64,000 nt of DNA, taken from Bryum argenteum (Eukaryota; Streptophyta; Bryopsida; Bryales; Bryaceae). Every line of letters starts with the position of its first letter. Within the stretch, counting starts at the first letter, position 1. Where the stretch lies: contig CM073326.1 of assembly GCA_037043015.1 (NCBI GenBank), forward strand, positions 6,642,345 through 6,706,344. Reading direction: 5' to 3'. This document shows, one piece after another, positions 34,768-46,970 of this stretch. The translations under genes and the position numbers were made by a program. A model generated the notes under the pieces. The model had not been told where the DNA came from and ran no database searches. It worked only from the letters and a program-made list of their open reading frames with translations.

Positions 34768-37700
34768 CTAATAACGGTCTATATCATTTTGAAGGCGTTC
34801 GTTATCTATGTATTCAACTTGCATTGCAATGTATGCTAGAAGGTGTGGTTTTGCAAAAATTGGAATTTTGATGTTTCGCTCCGTTGAAACATCGTGTATT
34901 GGAATACAAAGTTGTTGCGGTTCTTTGGTTCTTGCATGTTGTGTTTCATCCACCCATGAATAAATCGATGCTTCTTTCTCCACCCATCCATGTCTTTCAC
35001 CCGATGGCTCCCACTTTGACTCCATGCAATTCGAATACCGTTGTCTATCAAGAACCGATGATATTTCTTGGGATCCCCTCCATTGCGGCCAGTACCACAC
35101 TACTTTCATTTTTGTTGCCCACCTTCCATGACCAAATTCCAAAACTTTTCCAATATAAAACGGTACACCTGCTTGAACTTCCGTGGGATCCACCGTCAGC
35201 GCTACAAAGTGTCCAACCTTCACATCATCATCTGGACAAAAATGGGTAAACGGAGCTTCTCCGTTCTCTGGTGTAATTAGTACATGCGACTCTAGTATTG
35301 AAGTTCTACGTCTTGTTGGTGCTCTTGTCGCAACCTCTTCTGATGGTCTCTCCCTACGAGGACCAAAATATTGCCTTCGTTTCTGGATCAGGCATTGTTC
35401 TCATTATAAGATCCACCGTGCTCGTGTCCAACGTTCCATCTTGATTTTCGATAGAAGTTGCGGTGCATTTACGGTTTTGCTCTGTTTGGGCTTTGATTGT
35501 CTTACGGCCAAAAAGGGGCATTTGTTGCCGTGCTCCTATCTTGTTCGGAAAGTGTTCCAAATAATCGCCAACCACTTTGCTTGATCAATGGCTTCCAAGT
35601 TCTTCTCCACGTTTTGGAATCGTTCTACACACTTCTCCTTGTAGGCCACAAAATCTTCTAATGCCCTTAGTTCCCTTGCATCACCCCCAAATACCTCGGC
35701 TAGCATTGGCTTCGCGGCTCTAGTAGGCATTGATCTCAAACATGGATGCCCATCCGGCTGGAACCCAAGCATCTTTCTTGAAAGTCTTAGATCGTACTCG
35801 AGGCATTCCACCCACCATGTAAAATCGCATGTGATGTGGGAACGTTATGCCAGTCAAAGTATCGCCACCGAAGCAAATGAGGAGTGATGAAAGACTTCCA
35901 ATCCCTCACATTCTCTAAATGCCTCGCACTCACATACGCTTGATATACGAGGTTCCTCTCTCGACTAGTGATAGTAACTCCTTCATAGAATCAATGTCGC
36001 TCCTCTTTAACGTATTTGAAATGGTACTAAAACGTTGGTCTATATCTTCGTGTGTGTGCCCAACCAATAGAAAACATAGCCCCACCTCTTGAAAAAACCC
36101 CATACCCACTAGTGCAAAGACACAAGGCGAACATGTATATGTTCTTGTTCTCCCAGCGTCGTATTATCCGCTTGAATTCGTAAAGTTGGTGGCAACATTC
36201 CTTTCCCTTCTCTTCACATCCGTAATAACATGCATCAACGAGGTAACAACTTGATTGCTATCGTGCTTGTGGTGTGCATCGAGCCATACATCCGCATAGA
36301 GGCCAATCCCCGTGCACAAGCACTCCGCATAGGTGTGTCTTCACGAACCGCCATTCAATGTTTTTCTTTGTTTGCTTCATCTTTGGCACCATTGTTGTAT
36401 TTTGGTCCATCCCATCTACGATTATGCTCATGAAAAGATCCGGAGTTATGATAGGTGACCTTTTGAAAATCCAATAATCTCGACGCTCTTCCATTTGACG
36501 GTTAATGTGTACCAAAAACAATTTTTGATTTACGCCTTGGCCGCCTCATTCGTTGTGGATTCCATGCCACATTTGTACTCCCAAAGAATGAAAGCACTTT
36601 GAAAACCTTGAGAATGGTGGAATTTGCACGTGGGGAAAGTCGAGTCCTCCACATTTTGTGAAACGAACTTATTGATATTGGATGTCCATCAACTAGCTTC
36701 TTCACCTCCTCATTCACATAATGAAAGACATCGAGTTTTTGTCGTATTCATTGGCAATAGTATCAACGGCAATATTGCATCGTCGATCTTCTCTTCACTT
36801 GTCGATGCGATGCGGTTGGGTACACCCCACTTCATTGACAAACACCGCAAAACTTTTCGTCTTCTTGAGATATCTTCCTTGCTCCTTCTCGCTTACCATT
36901 ATTCCCATGTACGCATGACTACCTTTCCATACGGTGATCGTGCTTGCTTGAGTTGTTTGAAACGCCTTTGGGAGTATCCTAATGCTCGAGCATAGCATGC
37001 GTTGCATACACGATGACCATCAAGCTTGGTGTCAAACTTTTCCTTCCGTTTGGTATTTGTTCGTGTGTAAAATGAATTCAGCATTTGCATGATCCATGTA
37101 GCTCTGCTCTCATACTTTTGTGCCCATGCCATGTACCGATTGTCCAAAATTACTCTCTCGTTCACATGCTTCAAACAATTTAATGTACAACCTCCTGTGA
37201 CCTTTTCACGCCCGTGACGCTTTCAATTGTCACTTTTGTTTATTTGATTCCCCCTTCTCCCGTACTCTTGTTGGTCGACTCCTCCGGTTTTGCATCAAAT
37301 ATTTTCTCCGAGGTCTACCTTCCACTTTGATCCTTCCACTTCAAATACACCTCCAACACTAGATTGTGACTCGGTGTCACCTGGTAATGATCGTTCCCGA
37401 CATCGCCGCCCACTAGGTTGCTTTTGAGACATCCGAATCGGCATTCCATGATTAACTTCATCGTCGAAATCAAACGCAGATGTTCCCACATTTTGAAACG
37501 TAAATGATTGCCTTTCCTCTAAACCAATGTTTCTCTGTGGCAATCCACATTTTTTTCGCAAGTTTGACGCCTTCCAACGAATGACCAAACCTACACATTG
37601 TTCAAGGCGTTCTCCAACAACTTCACCAACCCAAAGTGAACCTTGAAAGACTTCCGTTACACACACCGCAACCTCGTCAGGGTTAATTTCAAATAATGTA

Positions 37701-37942
37701 ATTCCATCCCTGGTTTGTAGGTTTGATCTACGAATCCTTGCCCTACCAATACGTCGTCCTCTATAAGAAGCTCTACAACTCCATCTGGCGTACTCAAGTT
37801 CCGTTGCTCTCCAAGAGTTTGTCTGTCAAAGTCTCATTGCAAGACTACGTACAAGTCTTCTACCCACCGTATTTGTTCTTGTTGTGGGAGGTGCTACATT
37901 TTGATACCCAACAACCGGACTTCCAAAACCCAAATTCTCCAT
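34768..37942 (-). pseudogene. Decayed mobile-type gene of the DUF7869 family
   Basis: Minus-strand pieces in different frames line up as one protein from about ATG 37942 to stop 34768. In order they are: an N-terminal region; a Cys-pair segment with HRVCNACYARALG (about 37000); SISSFHKMWRTR (about 36660); the hallmark IIVDGMDQ (about 36410) then THLCGVLVHG (about 36320); QADNTT and, shifted, ENKNIYMFALC (about 36130-36180); the hallmark VGHTHEDIDQRFS (36064-36026); and a C-terminal VGDFVAL-like segment (KVGHFVALTVD, 35219 down). DGMDQ, QADNT..ENKN and GHTHEDIDQRF in this order are what I know from DUF7869 proteins, which are multicopy and element-like in many eukaryotes. Several frameshifts and stops show that it is dead. 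Family name from memory, moderately sure; its enzymatic role is unknown. Confidence 0.7.
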
Positions 37943-39404
37943 CTTTATCTACCAACAAGAAACCCACAAACACTATGTCATTCATAATGTGAAGCTTAGA
38001 AATCTCAAGGTAAGCATTGTTTTTCAAACTCTACTAATAATGTCCAAATCATCAAGTTCACTTGATTTTGAACCACAAATTGATGTAATACCTATGAGAT
38101 CCTAGTTGGACACTTTGGATGACAAGCTCAAATTCATTAAGAGACCCGAAACTTATTGATAGCATTCAATATTGGGAGATTTGGATTAGGTTGAACTCCA
38201 AATCACGTGTAGGTTTTTTGCTACAAGTTACAAAGTTGAAGAAGACCATATGAACGTATAGCATGCAATATATGAAGGTAGCTCTATTTTGAGAGACTTA
38301 AAACGTGAGGTATGTTTTACAACTCGAAGCCAATTAAATTCCAAATACCCGATAAGGGTGTTACACATGCCACAATCTTTAAAAATAAAACTAGTAAATT
38401 TTGTATAGTGTATGACATACACTCTATATGTCTCGCATATGGAAATGTCATTATGTCGTAAGAGACAAAATTACATATTTGTCAATATCTTTGATTCTAA
38501 GCATAAATTATTATTAGTATAATATGTGCATGCCCCTTGTACCTCAAAGCTTGTAATCACGTATGGAAATTTATAAAGAAAACTACTAGAACACTACTAG
38601 GGATTTGCAAGGTTTTTTGGAAATGTTGTCCAAGCAAAACAACATCTTGGTACTTGCTCTAGCAATTTTTCCAATTTTAAATACTTAAAATAGTAAACAA
38701 AGTTTTTCATCAATATAATAACTTTACTTAATTTTGTAGGAACATTACTAAAGCAAGACCTAGGACATTCCTTTACTTGCGTAGCGTTTGACAAAAAAAC
38801 GTAGAGATTCCCCTTTTAATTTTTGGTAATGTAAAAATGTATATTTTGGTTTGATAATACAAATGAGAGTAGATTATAATACGAGGTTGTCTACATGATT
38901 TTAATTCACTATAAAATGTCATATTTATGGAAATTCTATTTTATTTCTAAAAAATCGAAAATCGTCGAAGGTGCTATTAATATAGTGCCACCGGCGCTCC
39001 CAAAAAATTTCAAGTCAATATCATCAAATTTGAGTAAATTAGAGCCATACGAGACTTGGGAATCTCACAACACAAAAGTAAACTAAAATTTGAAATAAAC
39101 GGTTGCTTGAAATATTTTATGAGAATACTACATGCATGCTATTTATCCATACTAAATAACATGAAGATGCAACTTCCCAATGCAAATATTAGAGCAAACC
39201 ATAGAAAGTAATAGAAAATAGAAAAGGAAAAGAAAAGAACAAAAACTAGAAAAAAATCAAAATAAAAAATCAAATAAAAATAAGAAAACAAGATCAATTA
39301 CTAAACAGAAATGAAAAAAAAAAAAAAAAAAATGAAAAAAAAAAAAATGAAAAAAAAAAAAATGAAAAAAAAATGAAAAAAAAATTTAAAAAAAATTTAA
39401 AAAA
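37943..39404. other. AT-rich spacer between two divergent decayed genes
   Basis: No gene. It contains a decayed CACTA-type MITE (38592-38830) and ends in a strongly A-rich tract with repeated ATGAAAAAAA words (39305-39405). Confidence 0.55.
38592..38830. mobile_element. CACTA-type MITE, decayed copy
   Basis: Starts CACTACTAGGGATTTGCAAGG and shares with the element at 62029-62621 the inner blocks 'GGTACTTGCTCTAGCAA' near the left and 'AAGACCTAGGAC...GTAGCGTTTGACAAAAA' near the right. The right terminus is diverged and I see no matching target duplication. Confidence 0.55.
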
Positions 39405-39720
39405 AACCTGCCGCCCTGCGGCAGCGCAGACCTCCGCACGCGCGGAGGGGTGCTGGCCGGCAGCAGGCAGGCTGCCGCAGCAGCTGGCCGGCAGCAGCTG
39501 GCTGGCTGCCTTGCCGCAGCAGCTGGCCGGCAGCAGGCTGGCTGGCTGCCTTGCCGCCTGGCTGCCGGGCAGGCTGGCTGCCTAGCCGCCGCCCGCCGGG
39601 GCAGGCTAGCCGCCGCCTAGCCGCCGCCCGCCCGGGCAAGCTAGCAGGCATGGGGAGGGTATAAGTACCCCTCCCCACATTTTATTTTCATCAGTTGAAA
39701 ATTTGCAAATACCTTGGAGG
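39405..39720 (+). promoter_or_regulatory. GC-rich island with a TATA-like palindrome, likely promoter of the ParB/MTase-like element gene
   Basis: About 245 bp of very GC-rich DNA (CTGGC/GCCGC words, including a 40-bp tandem duplication at about 39473-39552) stands out in AT-rich surroundings. It is followed at 39651-39677 by TGGGGAGGGTATAAGTACCC, part of a near-palindrome centred on TATAAG. Downstream, CTTGGAG|GTGAGA (39719/39720) is a good splice donor and CACAATAG|AAACATGG (40807/40808) a good acceptor four bases before the ATG at 40812. The layout therefore suggests a TATA promoter, a short first exon and a leader intron of about 1.1 kb. Confidence 0.5.
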
Positions 39721-40811
39721 TGAGATTTTTTTGAAACAACAAGAACTAACCACCATTTCAACCTTTTATACCAAACAAATTAGGGTTTCATGATTAAGAA
39801 TCTAAATTTTACATGTTTTTTCAAGTTCATGTAAGTTTTCTTTTACAATGTTAGGGTTTCATTGCAAATTAATGTTTTTGTAATTTTAGGGTTTTGTATT
39901 TTATTTTATTTTTTTGGTTGTTTCATTGTTTTTTGTGTTTATATAAATTTTTCATGAGATACTAGGGTTTCATTGCAAATTTATTTTGGAGCTTTAAGAA
40001 TTTCCATAGTTTGATTTTTTTAATTTTTTCTTTTTTTTTTCTTTTTTTTTCTTTTTTTTCTTCTTCCATATTGTTGTGGTTTTATAGATTTTTGTGGTTT
40101 ATTTTGGAATTTTAGGATTTTATTGCAATGCTTTTATGTGGTTATGGGATTTTGTGTCGTTTGTAGTTTTTTGGACTTTTTGCTATTTTTGTAGTTTTTC
40201 TTTTTTAGCAATTTTAGAATTTCATTTCAAGAATATTTTCAAGTTCTAGGTTTTTTGTTTGATTGTGGGTTTTTGTGGTTTTGGTATTAATTGTTGTATT
40301 TTGAGCTTTGAAGTTTCTTTCAAGTTTTAAATTTTCTATTAAATCAAAGCTTTATGTAACTCATGACTTTCATTGCAAAATCATTCTTTGAATTTACTTG
40401 TGATGGTTTGTAGCCTTGAGGTTTTTTGTAATTTGTGGATTTTTGTGGGTATAGATCTTTTTTAGATTTTTTTTAGTTTTGATATTTGATTTTCCAAAAC
40501 CTACGAGAAAAATTTGATCAACTCAAAAGTTATATGTGTTTGTGAAATCATTATTTCTTACAACATTGTTAAATTCTATCTTTCAAACTTCTAGAAAATA
40601 AACAAATAAAATTACTTTTACAAAAACCAATGTAAAAGTACAAACTTTTATTTTTTTTCATTTTACCCACTTTTAAAATAATAAACATTTATAAATATAT
40701 TACATTGATAAATGTAAATTATCACATGATAATTTAGTACTTAAGAACTTTATTTTTTTATATATATACCGATTATCGTTTGTTTATTAGATATATCTAC
40801 ACAATAGAAAC

Positions 40812-43800
40812 ATGGCACCTCAAAGTCAATGGAGTGAAGACGGGTGGATGATATTGGCTCCAAACAAGGACCAAGCTCGATTATGGATTTTGGACTACCC
40901 GTTGGTACGTGGTCGGAGATTTGTGCAATCGGCAAGGACGTCGGGCAAATTGAGAAAATTGTAGCGATTCCAGAGGGGTTGGTTAGTGAAAGTCCGAACT
41001 CGTGCGCATGTAGTGACCCTATACAAGATTGAGAAGGGAATATCTTTGTGAAATTCCTAATTTGTTGTTTGAAGTCGCAAAACCGCTCCGAACATTGCGC
41101 TCTTTAGCATCATTTTGGAAAGGTTTGATCAAGACGTGAGAATGGAACGTCTTCTTTGCCATTGTGAAAGCTAGGCGGTGCAATCACGAGGAGATATTGG
41201 AACCGAGAAATCAAGTATATTCAAAGAAAGAAGGGATTTAATCGGCGGCAAAGAACGACCTAACGCACTGCATTTTCGTGAGTGTCGGGAGCGGCATCAC
41301 ATGGACCTCACACTAGTCCGATCGATCGTATGCAGATGTGGTTAGTAATAGAGTAAGGAATGATATTCTATCACAACAGGGCATGTCACACATCCAATGC
41401 TACAAACAGAGCCAGAGAGAGGCACCTTCTTCACAAACACAACCTCCAAGTGCCACGAGACCAACACCAACACGTAAGGCTACGAAGTGGGTCCGTCTTC
41501 TAGCGTGAGGAGGGCAAGAAGTGCAAAGACGTGCTTCTACTCAAAGTCCAAAGATCAACATCACGTGTGCCAAATGTTGCGGTATCGGGGAAACAATTCA
41601 AGTGGAGGAGGAATATCACGAGGACGACCAAAGCTCAAAACAGTACACATAGTGGAGCTCCATTTGCCAGGTTCGAAGCGCTCATAATATTACTACTCCT
41701 ACGAGTATTAATATTTCAAGGAGTGCAAGACTAGCTACATCGATAGCACCAACTCGACTCGGCGGTCGAATCAACTAGAGGACGTGGAAGACGATCACCC
41801 ACATCAAAGAGCTCCACAAACTCAAACACCGCTAGAAGGCAAGCACGCGTGTTGTACAACAAAACACAATACTAACAGAAACTCCGGGAGCGGGAGCAAG
41901 AGGCGGGGATCGAGAAGATTTGGACAACCCTTCTTCCGATGAGGAAGAACCAAGAGAAGTGGAGAAAAGTACTAAAGGCCCTGATTGCATTCCCATGAGA
42001 GGAGGAATTTAAAGTTCTGGATATGTGTGGGGATGGAGGCGGTGTTTAAGATTCGCACGGAGAATGTACGGCGTGCGATAAGTGCAGAAACCAACCATCG
42101 GGCATTGTCAAAGAAGCGTATGGTCGAGATATATGAACGTCTACGAGGAGATGATGAGGACCTCGTCCCCCATTACACTTTCGCCGATTGCATTTCTTGA
42201 AAAGAGAGTGGATGGTGATGGCAATATAGTAGAAAAAGAGGTTCCATTCGGGAAGGAGGATCTGATGGACCATTTCAAAACCGTATTTGAGAAGTATCAA
42301 AGGCAACAAGACAATACAATGGACATTTTAAAGACGGAATGGTTACGAAATGCAATAATATGGGAACCGGTGGATGGGCAACACATTATAGAAGCATGCA
42401 AGTTTGCAAAACAACAATTGGCGGCCCAAAGACTCTCTCAAGAAGAATATGCAAGTATATTTGCAGAACGGGCAGCAAAATTTGTTGTATACAACAACCC
42501 TCAGTTTTACATTGAGGCCTCTGTGCGGATCAATGCAAAGCAGTTTGAGAGAAAATTTTACATGTCACTACAAGACCAATTGGTGAAGCTCAGGCAGATC
42601 TGGGAGTCTTGTAGGATGCTACAAAGCTATTTTGGAGGTGTGCAAAGACTACAAAGATGGTTGTTTATGGTATAGTAAAGCAGATGAGAAAAAGTGGAAG
42701 AAGTATGCTAAGGAGAAGGGGTTGGATAGTACGAGGGATCTAAGACCAAAAAGACCAAAGATGGAGAAAACATGGTTGAGGCCTTTAACAAGGGTACCAC
42801 CCTGAGAGTACCTACAATTGGCTAAGGAGATGGTAGCTAAACCTATTGTAAATGGAAAGAGGAATTCCCGTAAGTTCTATTTCAATAGGGCTCATAGGGG
42901 TTTTATGGAAAAACAAACTCGAATGGATAGTAGATCGACTACAACGTCGACGCGCCAGATTCAAAATGCATTGCGGTGGTTGATAGTATCTAAAGGAATG
43001 GAGCACCCAACATCCATGGAAGATTTTTACAACATAGATGTTGTGCGATGCAGTGGAGAGAGAAGGCAAGACAGTTTCAAGCGCTTGCAGAGAGAAATAG
43101 ACAAAGACATGAAGAATACTTGGTCAATGCCATCGTGAAAACCATGGGGAGTTTGGTTAAATTTGGAGAGAAAATCAACGCCCATGTGAAACAACATTTC
43201 AAGACGTGAATGTTGGTGGTAGAGGTTACGAAGGTTTGGGAATAAGAGGAGATCAAGAGGAAATTTCCAATGGGATTGGAGAGTTGATGTCAAGCAAGGA
43301 GATGAAGACCATAGTGTGGGAACGATTCCAATCGATAGTTCAGATTCTTTAGTGATGAATACCATGAAATGCAAATGCCTTGTTTGTGGGTATTCGATTG
43401 TCGAAGGGGAGTATGGATGGCGGGACAAAGCTTGGACAAGAGGAGAATACAAAAGCGTCTTCGTAAGGTACGAAAGTGGATGAGTAAGATTTTAAGGTGG
43501 ACTATAGTCTTTTTATTTCCACCAGGAGAAACCTATGGCGACGAGATGCAGGATGTTCTGGGTGACATAGAAGGAATGACGTGCGTGAGAGGGATTTGGG
43601 CGTTCCAATCAGACACCGTTAAAGATTACAAAAAGAATTTTAGGGAGGGCGGCAGGGTTAGACGCAAAGTACAAGCCCTTGGAAATATTGTAGTGTTGAT
43701 GGAACACCCAGTTGATACAGGAGCTATCAAGAATTTGCCGAAGAAAAAAGATGTACTCCCAACCCTTTTTCAGGACTCTTGGACAGCTGGAAGGGTGCCT

Positions 43801-44876
43801 TCAAGCGTTGACAAGCTAGAGAGAGATCCTATGGAATTGCGTAGACTTGTTCAATCGTATTTGCATCCTAAATGGACGTTGGTGGCATTTGGGATTAAGA
43901 CATCCATTCCGGAGATACTGACAGGTGGATTCGAAGGGCAACAAATTTTGTCTTGATCAATCTCAAGCCCGAACAACATTTTTGTACAATACCCTAGTAC
44001 AAGAATTCAAGGGCTTCATGAGACAATCACCACCACAAAATTTGGCGGACGTAGCGGGACCTTCAACAAGACATGCGAGGAGGATCACGAAGATGAAATT
44101 GAAGAGGACATGAAAGAGATTCGAAGAAGAATCAAGAAGAAGAAAGGTTTATTACAACCGATGAAGATGATAGTGATGATCATGTTTCCGATGATTACAC
44201 GAGTCGAGAATCTTTGGAGCCATTGGAGAGAAGAAGGCGGAAGACGGTTGTACAATCGGCAATAGTAGATGATGATACCCAACCAAGAACAACGAACGCA
44301 TCGAGGATGAGGACGGCAAGTACCAATGATGGAGGGGCGGAAGAATCTCCGATACCACTTGATGCGGTACCGGAAGTCGGTTGGTAGAGGGGAGGGCATT
44401 ATTGGAGAAGTGTTGGTAATAGTCCAATTCATAGAGCACATCAAGAACCGGTTTACAAGGGATTTACCGCTACCAAGAGAGAGACAACGTCTTGTGATCA
44501 CCTTTTGAATGGGCAAACACCGAAGCACGCAATGATCCCGGGGAATGAGGGTTTCTACTTCAATCCGAGGGGGTGAGGTTTCGCCGCATTGGTGAAGAAG
44601 GCAACCATACTTTTGTGGAGGCATCGTCTATTTTGGAGGAAAATTCGGGGTTGGAACGAGTGCCATCCGGGGTGATAGATGCTATGGTGGCGGAAGGGGC
44701 AATGGATTATGCGGACCCCTCGATTCCATGGGAGATGCGGCCACGTGAAGGGCGAGGAGTTTTTGTCATCGAGAGAGGAACGACCGCAATCCGAAAGTGT
44801 CGAGTTAATAGCGGAAACTCCTCCGGACTTGCATTGATAGGTTTTAATATATTTGGATGGTGTCAAATATATATTT
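40812..44876 (+). pseudogene. Decayed element gene with ParB-like and methyltransferase-like segments
   Basis: A broken reading frame on the + strand starts MAPQSQWSEDGWMILAP at 40812 and continues through several frames. 42196-42620 is open and resembles the ParB/Srx fold: EPVDGQHIIEACKFA (from 42364), then AAKFVVYNNP and SVRINAKQFER. Next come Lys-rich segments (42650-43130), a Cys motif CKCLVCGYS (about 43369), and FPPGETYGDEMQDVLG (about 43515). 43700-43956 reads LERDPMELRRLVQ...WTLVAFGIKTS, and after a frameshift FCLDQSQARTTFLYN. This order resembles motifs X, I and II of N4/N6-type DNA methyltransferases. The last piece (44573-44876) is unrecognised. At least five frame breaks. The segment assignments are my inference by pattern; no DPPY-type catalytic tetrad was found. 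Confidence 0.5.
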
Positions 44877-46500
44877 GATTTGTGACATGAAAGCATGTAA
44901 TGTTTTTTTTGGAGTAAAGTAATGAAAGCTTTCTTTCGTCATGATGTATTTGAGTTTGAAATCGCAATAATTGCATGTTCTCATATGAACGATTCTTACC
45001 AAAATGTTGATAAAATTTCATGAGCGTTTTAAAAATTCTTGTATAAAAGTTTTGCTTGCTGCAATGACATTTATTAAGTGTACGTTGTCATGACGAAGAT
45101 AGGATACCTACATTGATACTGGTTTGGTATACCAATTTGAAAAAATTAGGGATTTTGGTCAAAACCGATTGCAAATGTACATTGCACTTCTTGGGTGCAA
45201 AATTAACGAATTCGGTGTTTATAGTGTAATGGGTAACTTTTGGTAAATAACGCTAATCTCCAAATAACACTAATCAACAACTCTTGTGTGATTAATACAC
45301 AGTGTAAATCATGATTACATTGGAGATTGAAGGTAGAAGCCCCTATGTATTTCTATTTTAAATCAAATTAATGTGCAGTTTTATAATGCTATGTAGATTT
45401 TGAGCCACCTACCTTACAAAATGGAAAGGAAAGAAACAATAATTACAATAATAAACTTACCTCATCCATGAGTAAGTTTACTGCAAAAAATTGTTTGGCC
45501 ACGTATTGTATTTGTGAATTGGCATAAATAAAACCTTATACTTGTAGTGTAAGTATTAGGTTATGTTTAGGGCTTCAAAAGAATTTAAATGTTTTATTCT
45601 TCTGATTTGTACAACTCATCATCATTTCAACGAAGACTTTGTTAATTATAAAAAATGCATTTTCTTGTAATCTTGATATTGCTCTATATCGTTCTTTTGT
45701 TGGTGTTAACATTCAAGGCATTCTTTTATTTCGAACAAGGCATTCATCATGTGTAATGAAATTCACCTTTACTGTGATCAGTGTTCAATAATGATTGGGA
45801 AAATCTATGTATTGTTCAAACACTTTTACTTCATTTTGAACAAATAAGTTGAGTATAGAAGGCATATACTTTGTTTTGTCAGTTTGTGAGGACGGTGAGA
45901 TCTAGGGCACTGCCGATCAGATCAGGGTGGAGAGGTGTCATTGGAAGCGGGTATTATAGCAATGGTGTGAGCAACGATTGAGTCGGAAATCAAGCCTAGG
46001 CTTGTAGATCTCAAGCTACTGAAGTTCATAGTATTTATGACCCCAAAAATATTGAAATTACTAGAAATTCTGAATAATGACCTAGTTTATATCAAGAAAA
46101 ACAAGAAAGACCCAACCATGCAAGAATTGCGTCCTTTGGAACCTTATAAAATTAATAACAATAAAAAAGTGAACTAGAAGCTTAGAAACACGCCTTTTTG
46201 AGATAGTAGCAAGGATGGGGTGAGAGACTACGAAGATGGGGGCATCTATGATTGAAGTAGTTATGTGGAAATGGCAACGCCGTGCACCGACGTACTAGTA
46301 CAACCTTGTGTGTGAGTTATCAAAATCATGCAATGTCTCAACCAATCTTGTACATGTAAGTAGCGACCTCAATGTATCTAAACATTCAATTTTAAAAAGA
46401 AACAATCCTTAGTATAAAAGAAAACATTCCACGTACTGGGGAGGGGCAATTTCCACATCAGATTTGAAATGGTCCACGACATTCTAAATGAATTAGTACT
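44877..46500. other. Non-coding stretch
   Basis: No gene recognised; AT-rich. The last 100 bases grade into the upstream region of the DExH1-type gene. Confidence 0.5.
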
Positions 46501-46970
46501 TGCCATGTGGCAGCCTTGAGCAACTGTAACAGATTGTTTTCGTTGAAGCTGATCGTCGTCTTCGTCGTCCGGCGCTCCGGCGTCGTCAGCGTCGTCTTCA
46601 GCAATTACCGTCGTCGTCTTCATCAATTATCGTCGTCGTCGTCGTCGTCAATTATCGTCGTCGTTTGCACCTGCACATCGTCAATCAGCCTGACAGGCTT
46701 GAAGACTTTCACGACTTCGTCTCTGCAACTGGATCGTCACGAGCCACTGATCATGAATTGAAGCTTCGTCACCTTGATTTTGTTCTTCTCCTTGATTAGA
46801 GCTTCTCACAATTTGAGATTACAGAGCTTGCTGTTAGCAGAGGGAAGTTCTAGTTGAGAGGGCTGGCCGTCGGAAGGGTTTCCTTGCTAGGACACGCAGC
46901 GACAGCGTTCCTCTACAGCTGCTGTAGTCAGCGAGCTCCTTCTTGGAGGAGGTTAAGCGCCACCGCTGCA
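46501..46970 (+). promoter_or_regulatory. DExH1 upstream/5'UTR region with an imperfect (GTC)n tract
   Basis: The 470 bp before the helicase ATG contain an imperfect GTC/CGT trinucleotide tract at about 46553-46672, including six CGTs in a row, and TC-rich sequence typical of plant leaders. Its frame on + reads through from a TTG at 46854 into the helicase without a stop, but there is no ATG before 46971. Confidence 0.5.

Noticed and set aside
46854-46970. N-terminal extension of the helicase, possibly a mitochondrial presequence
   Set aside because: The frame is open but begins at TTG; there is no ATG before 46971, and the protein from 46971 starts like other plant DExH1 proteins.
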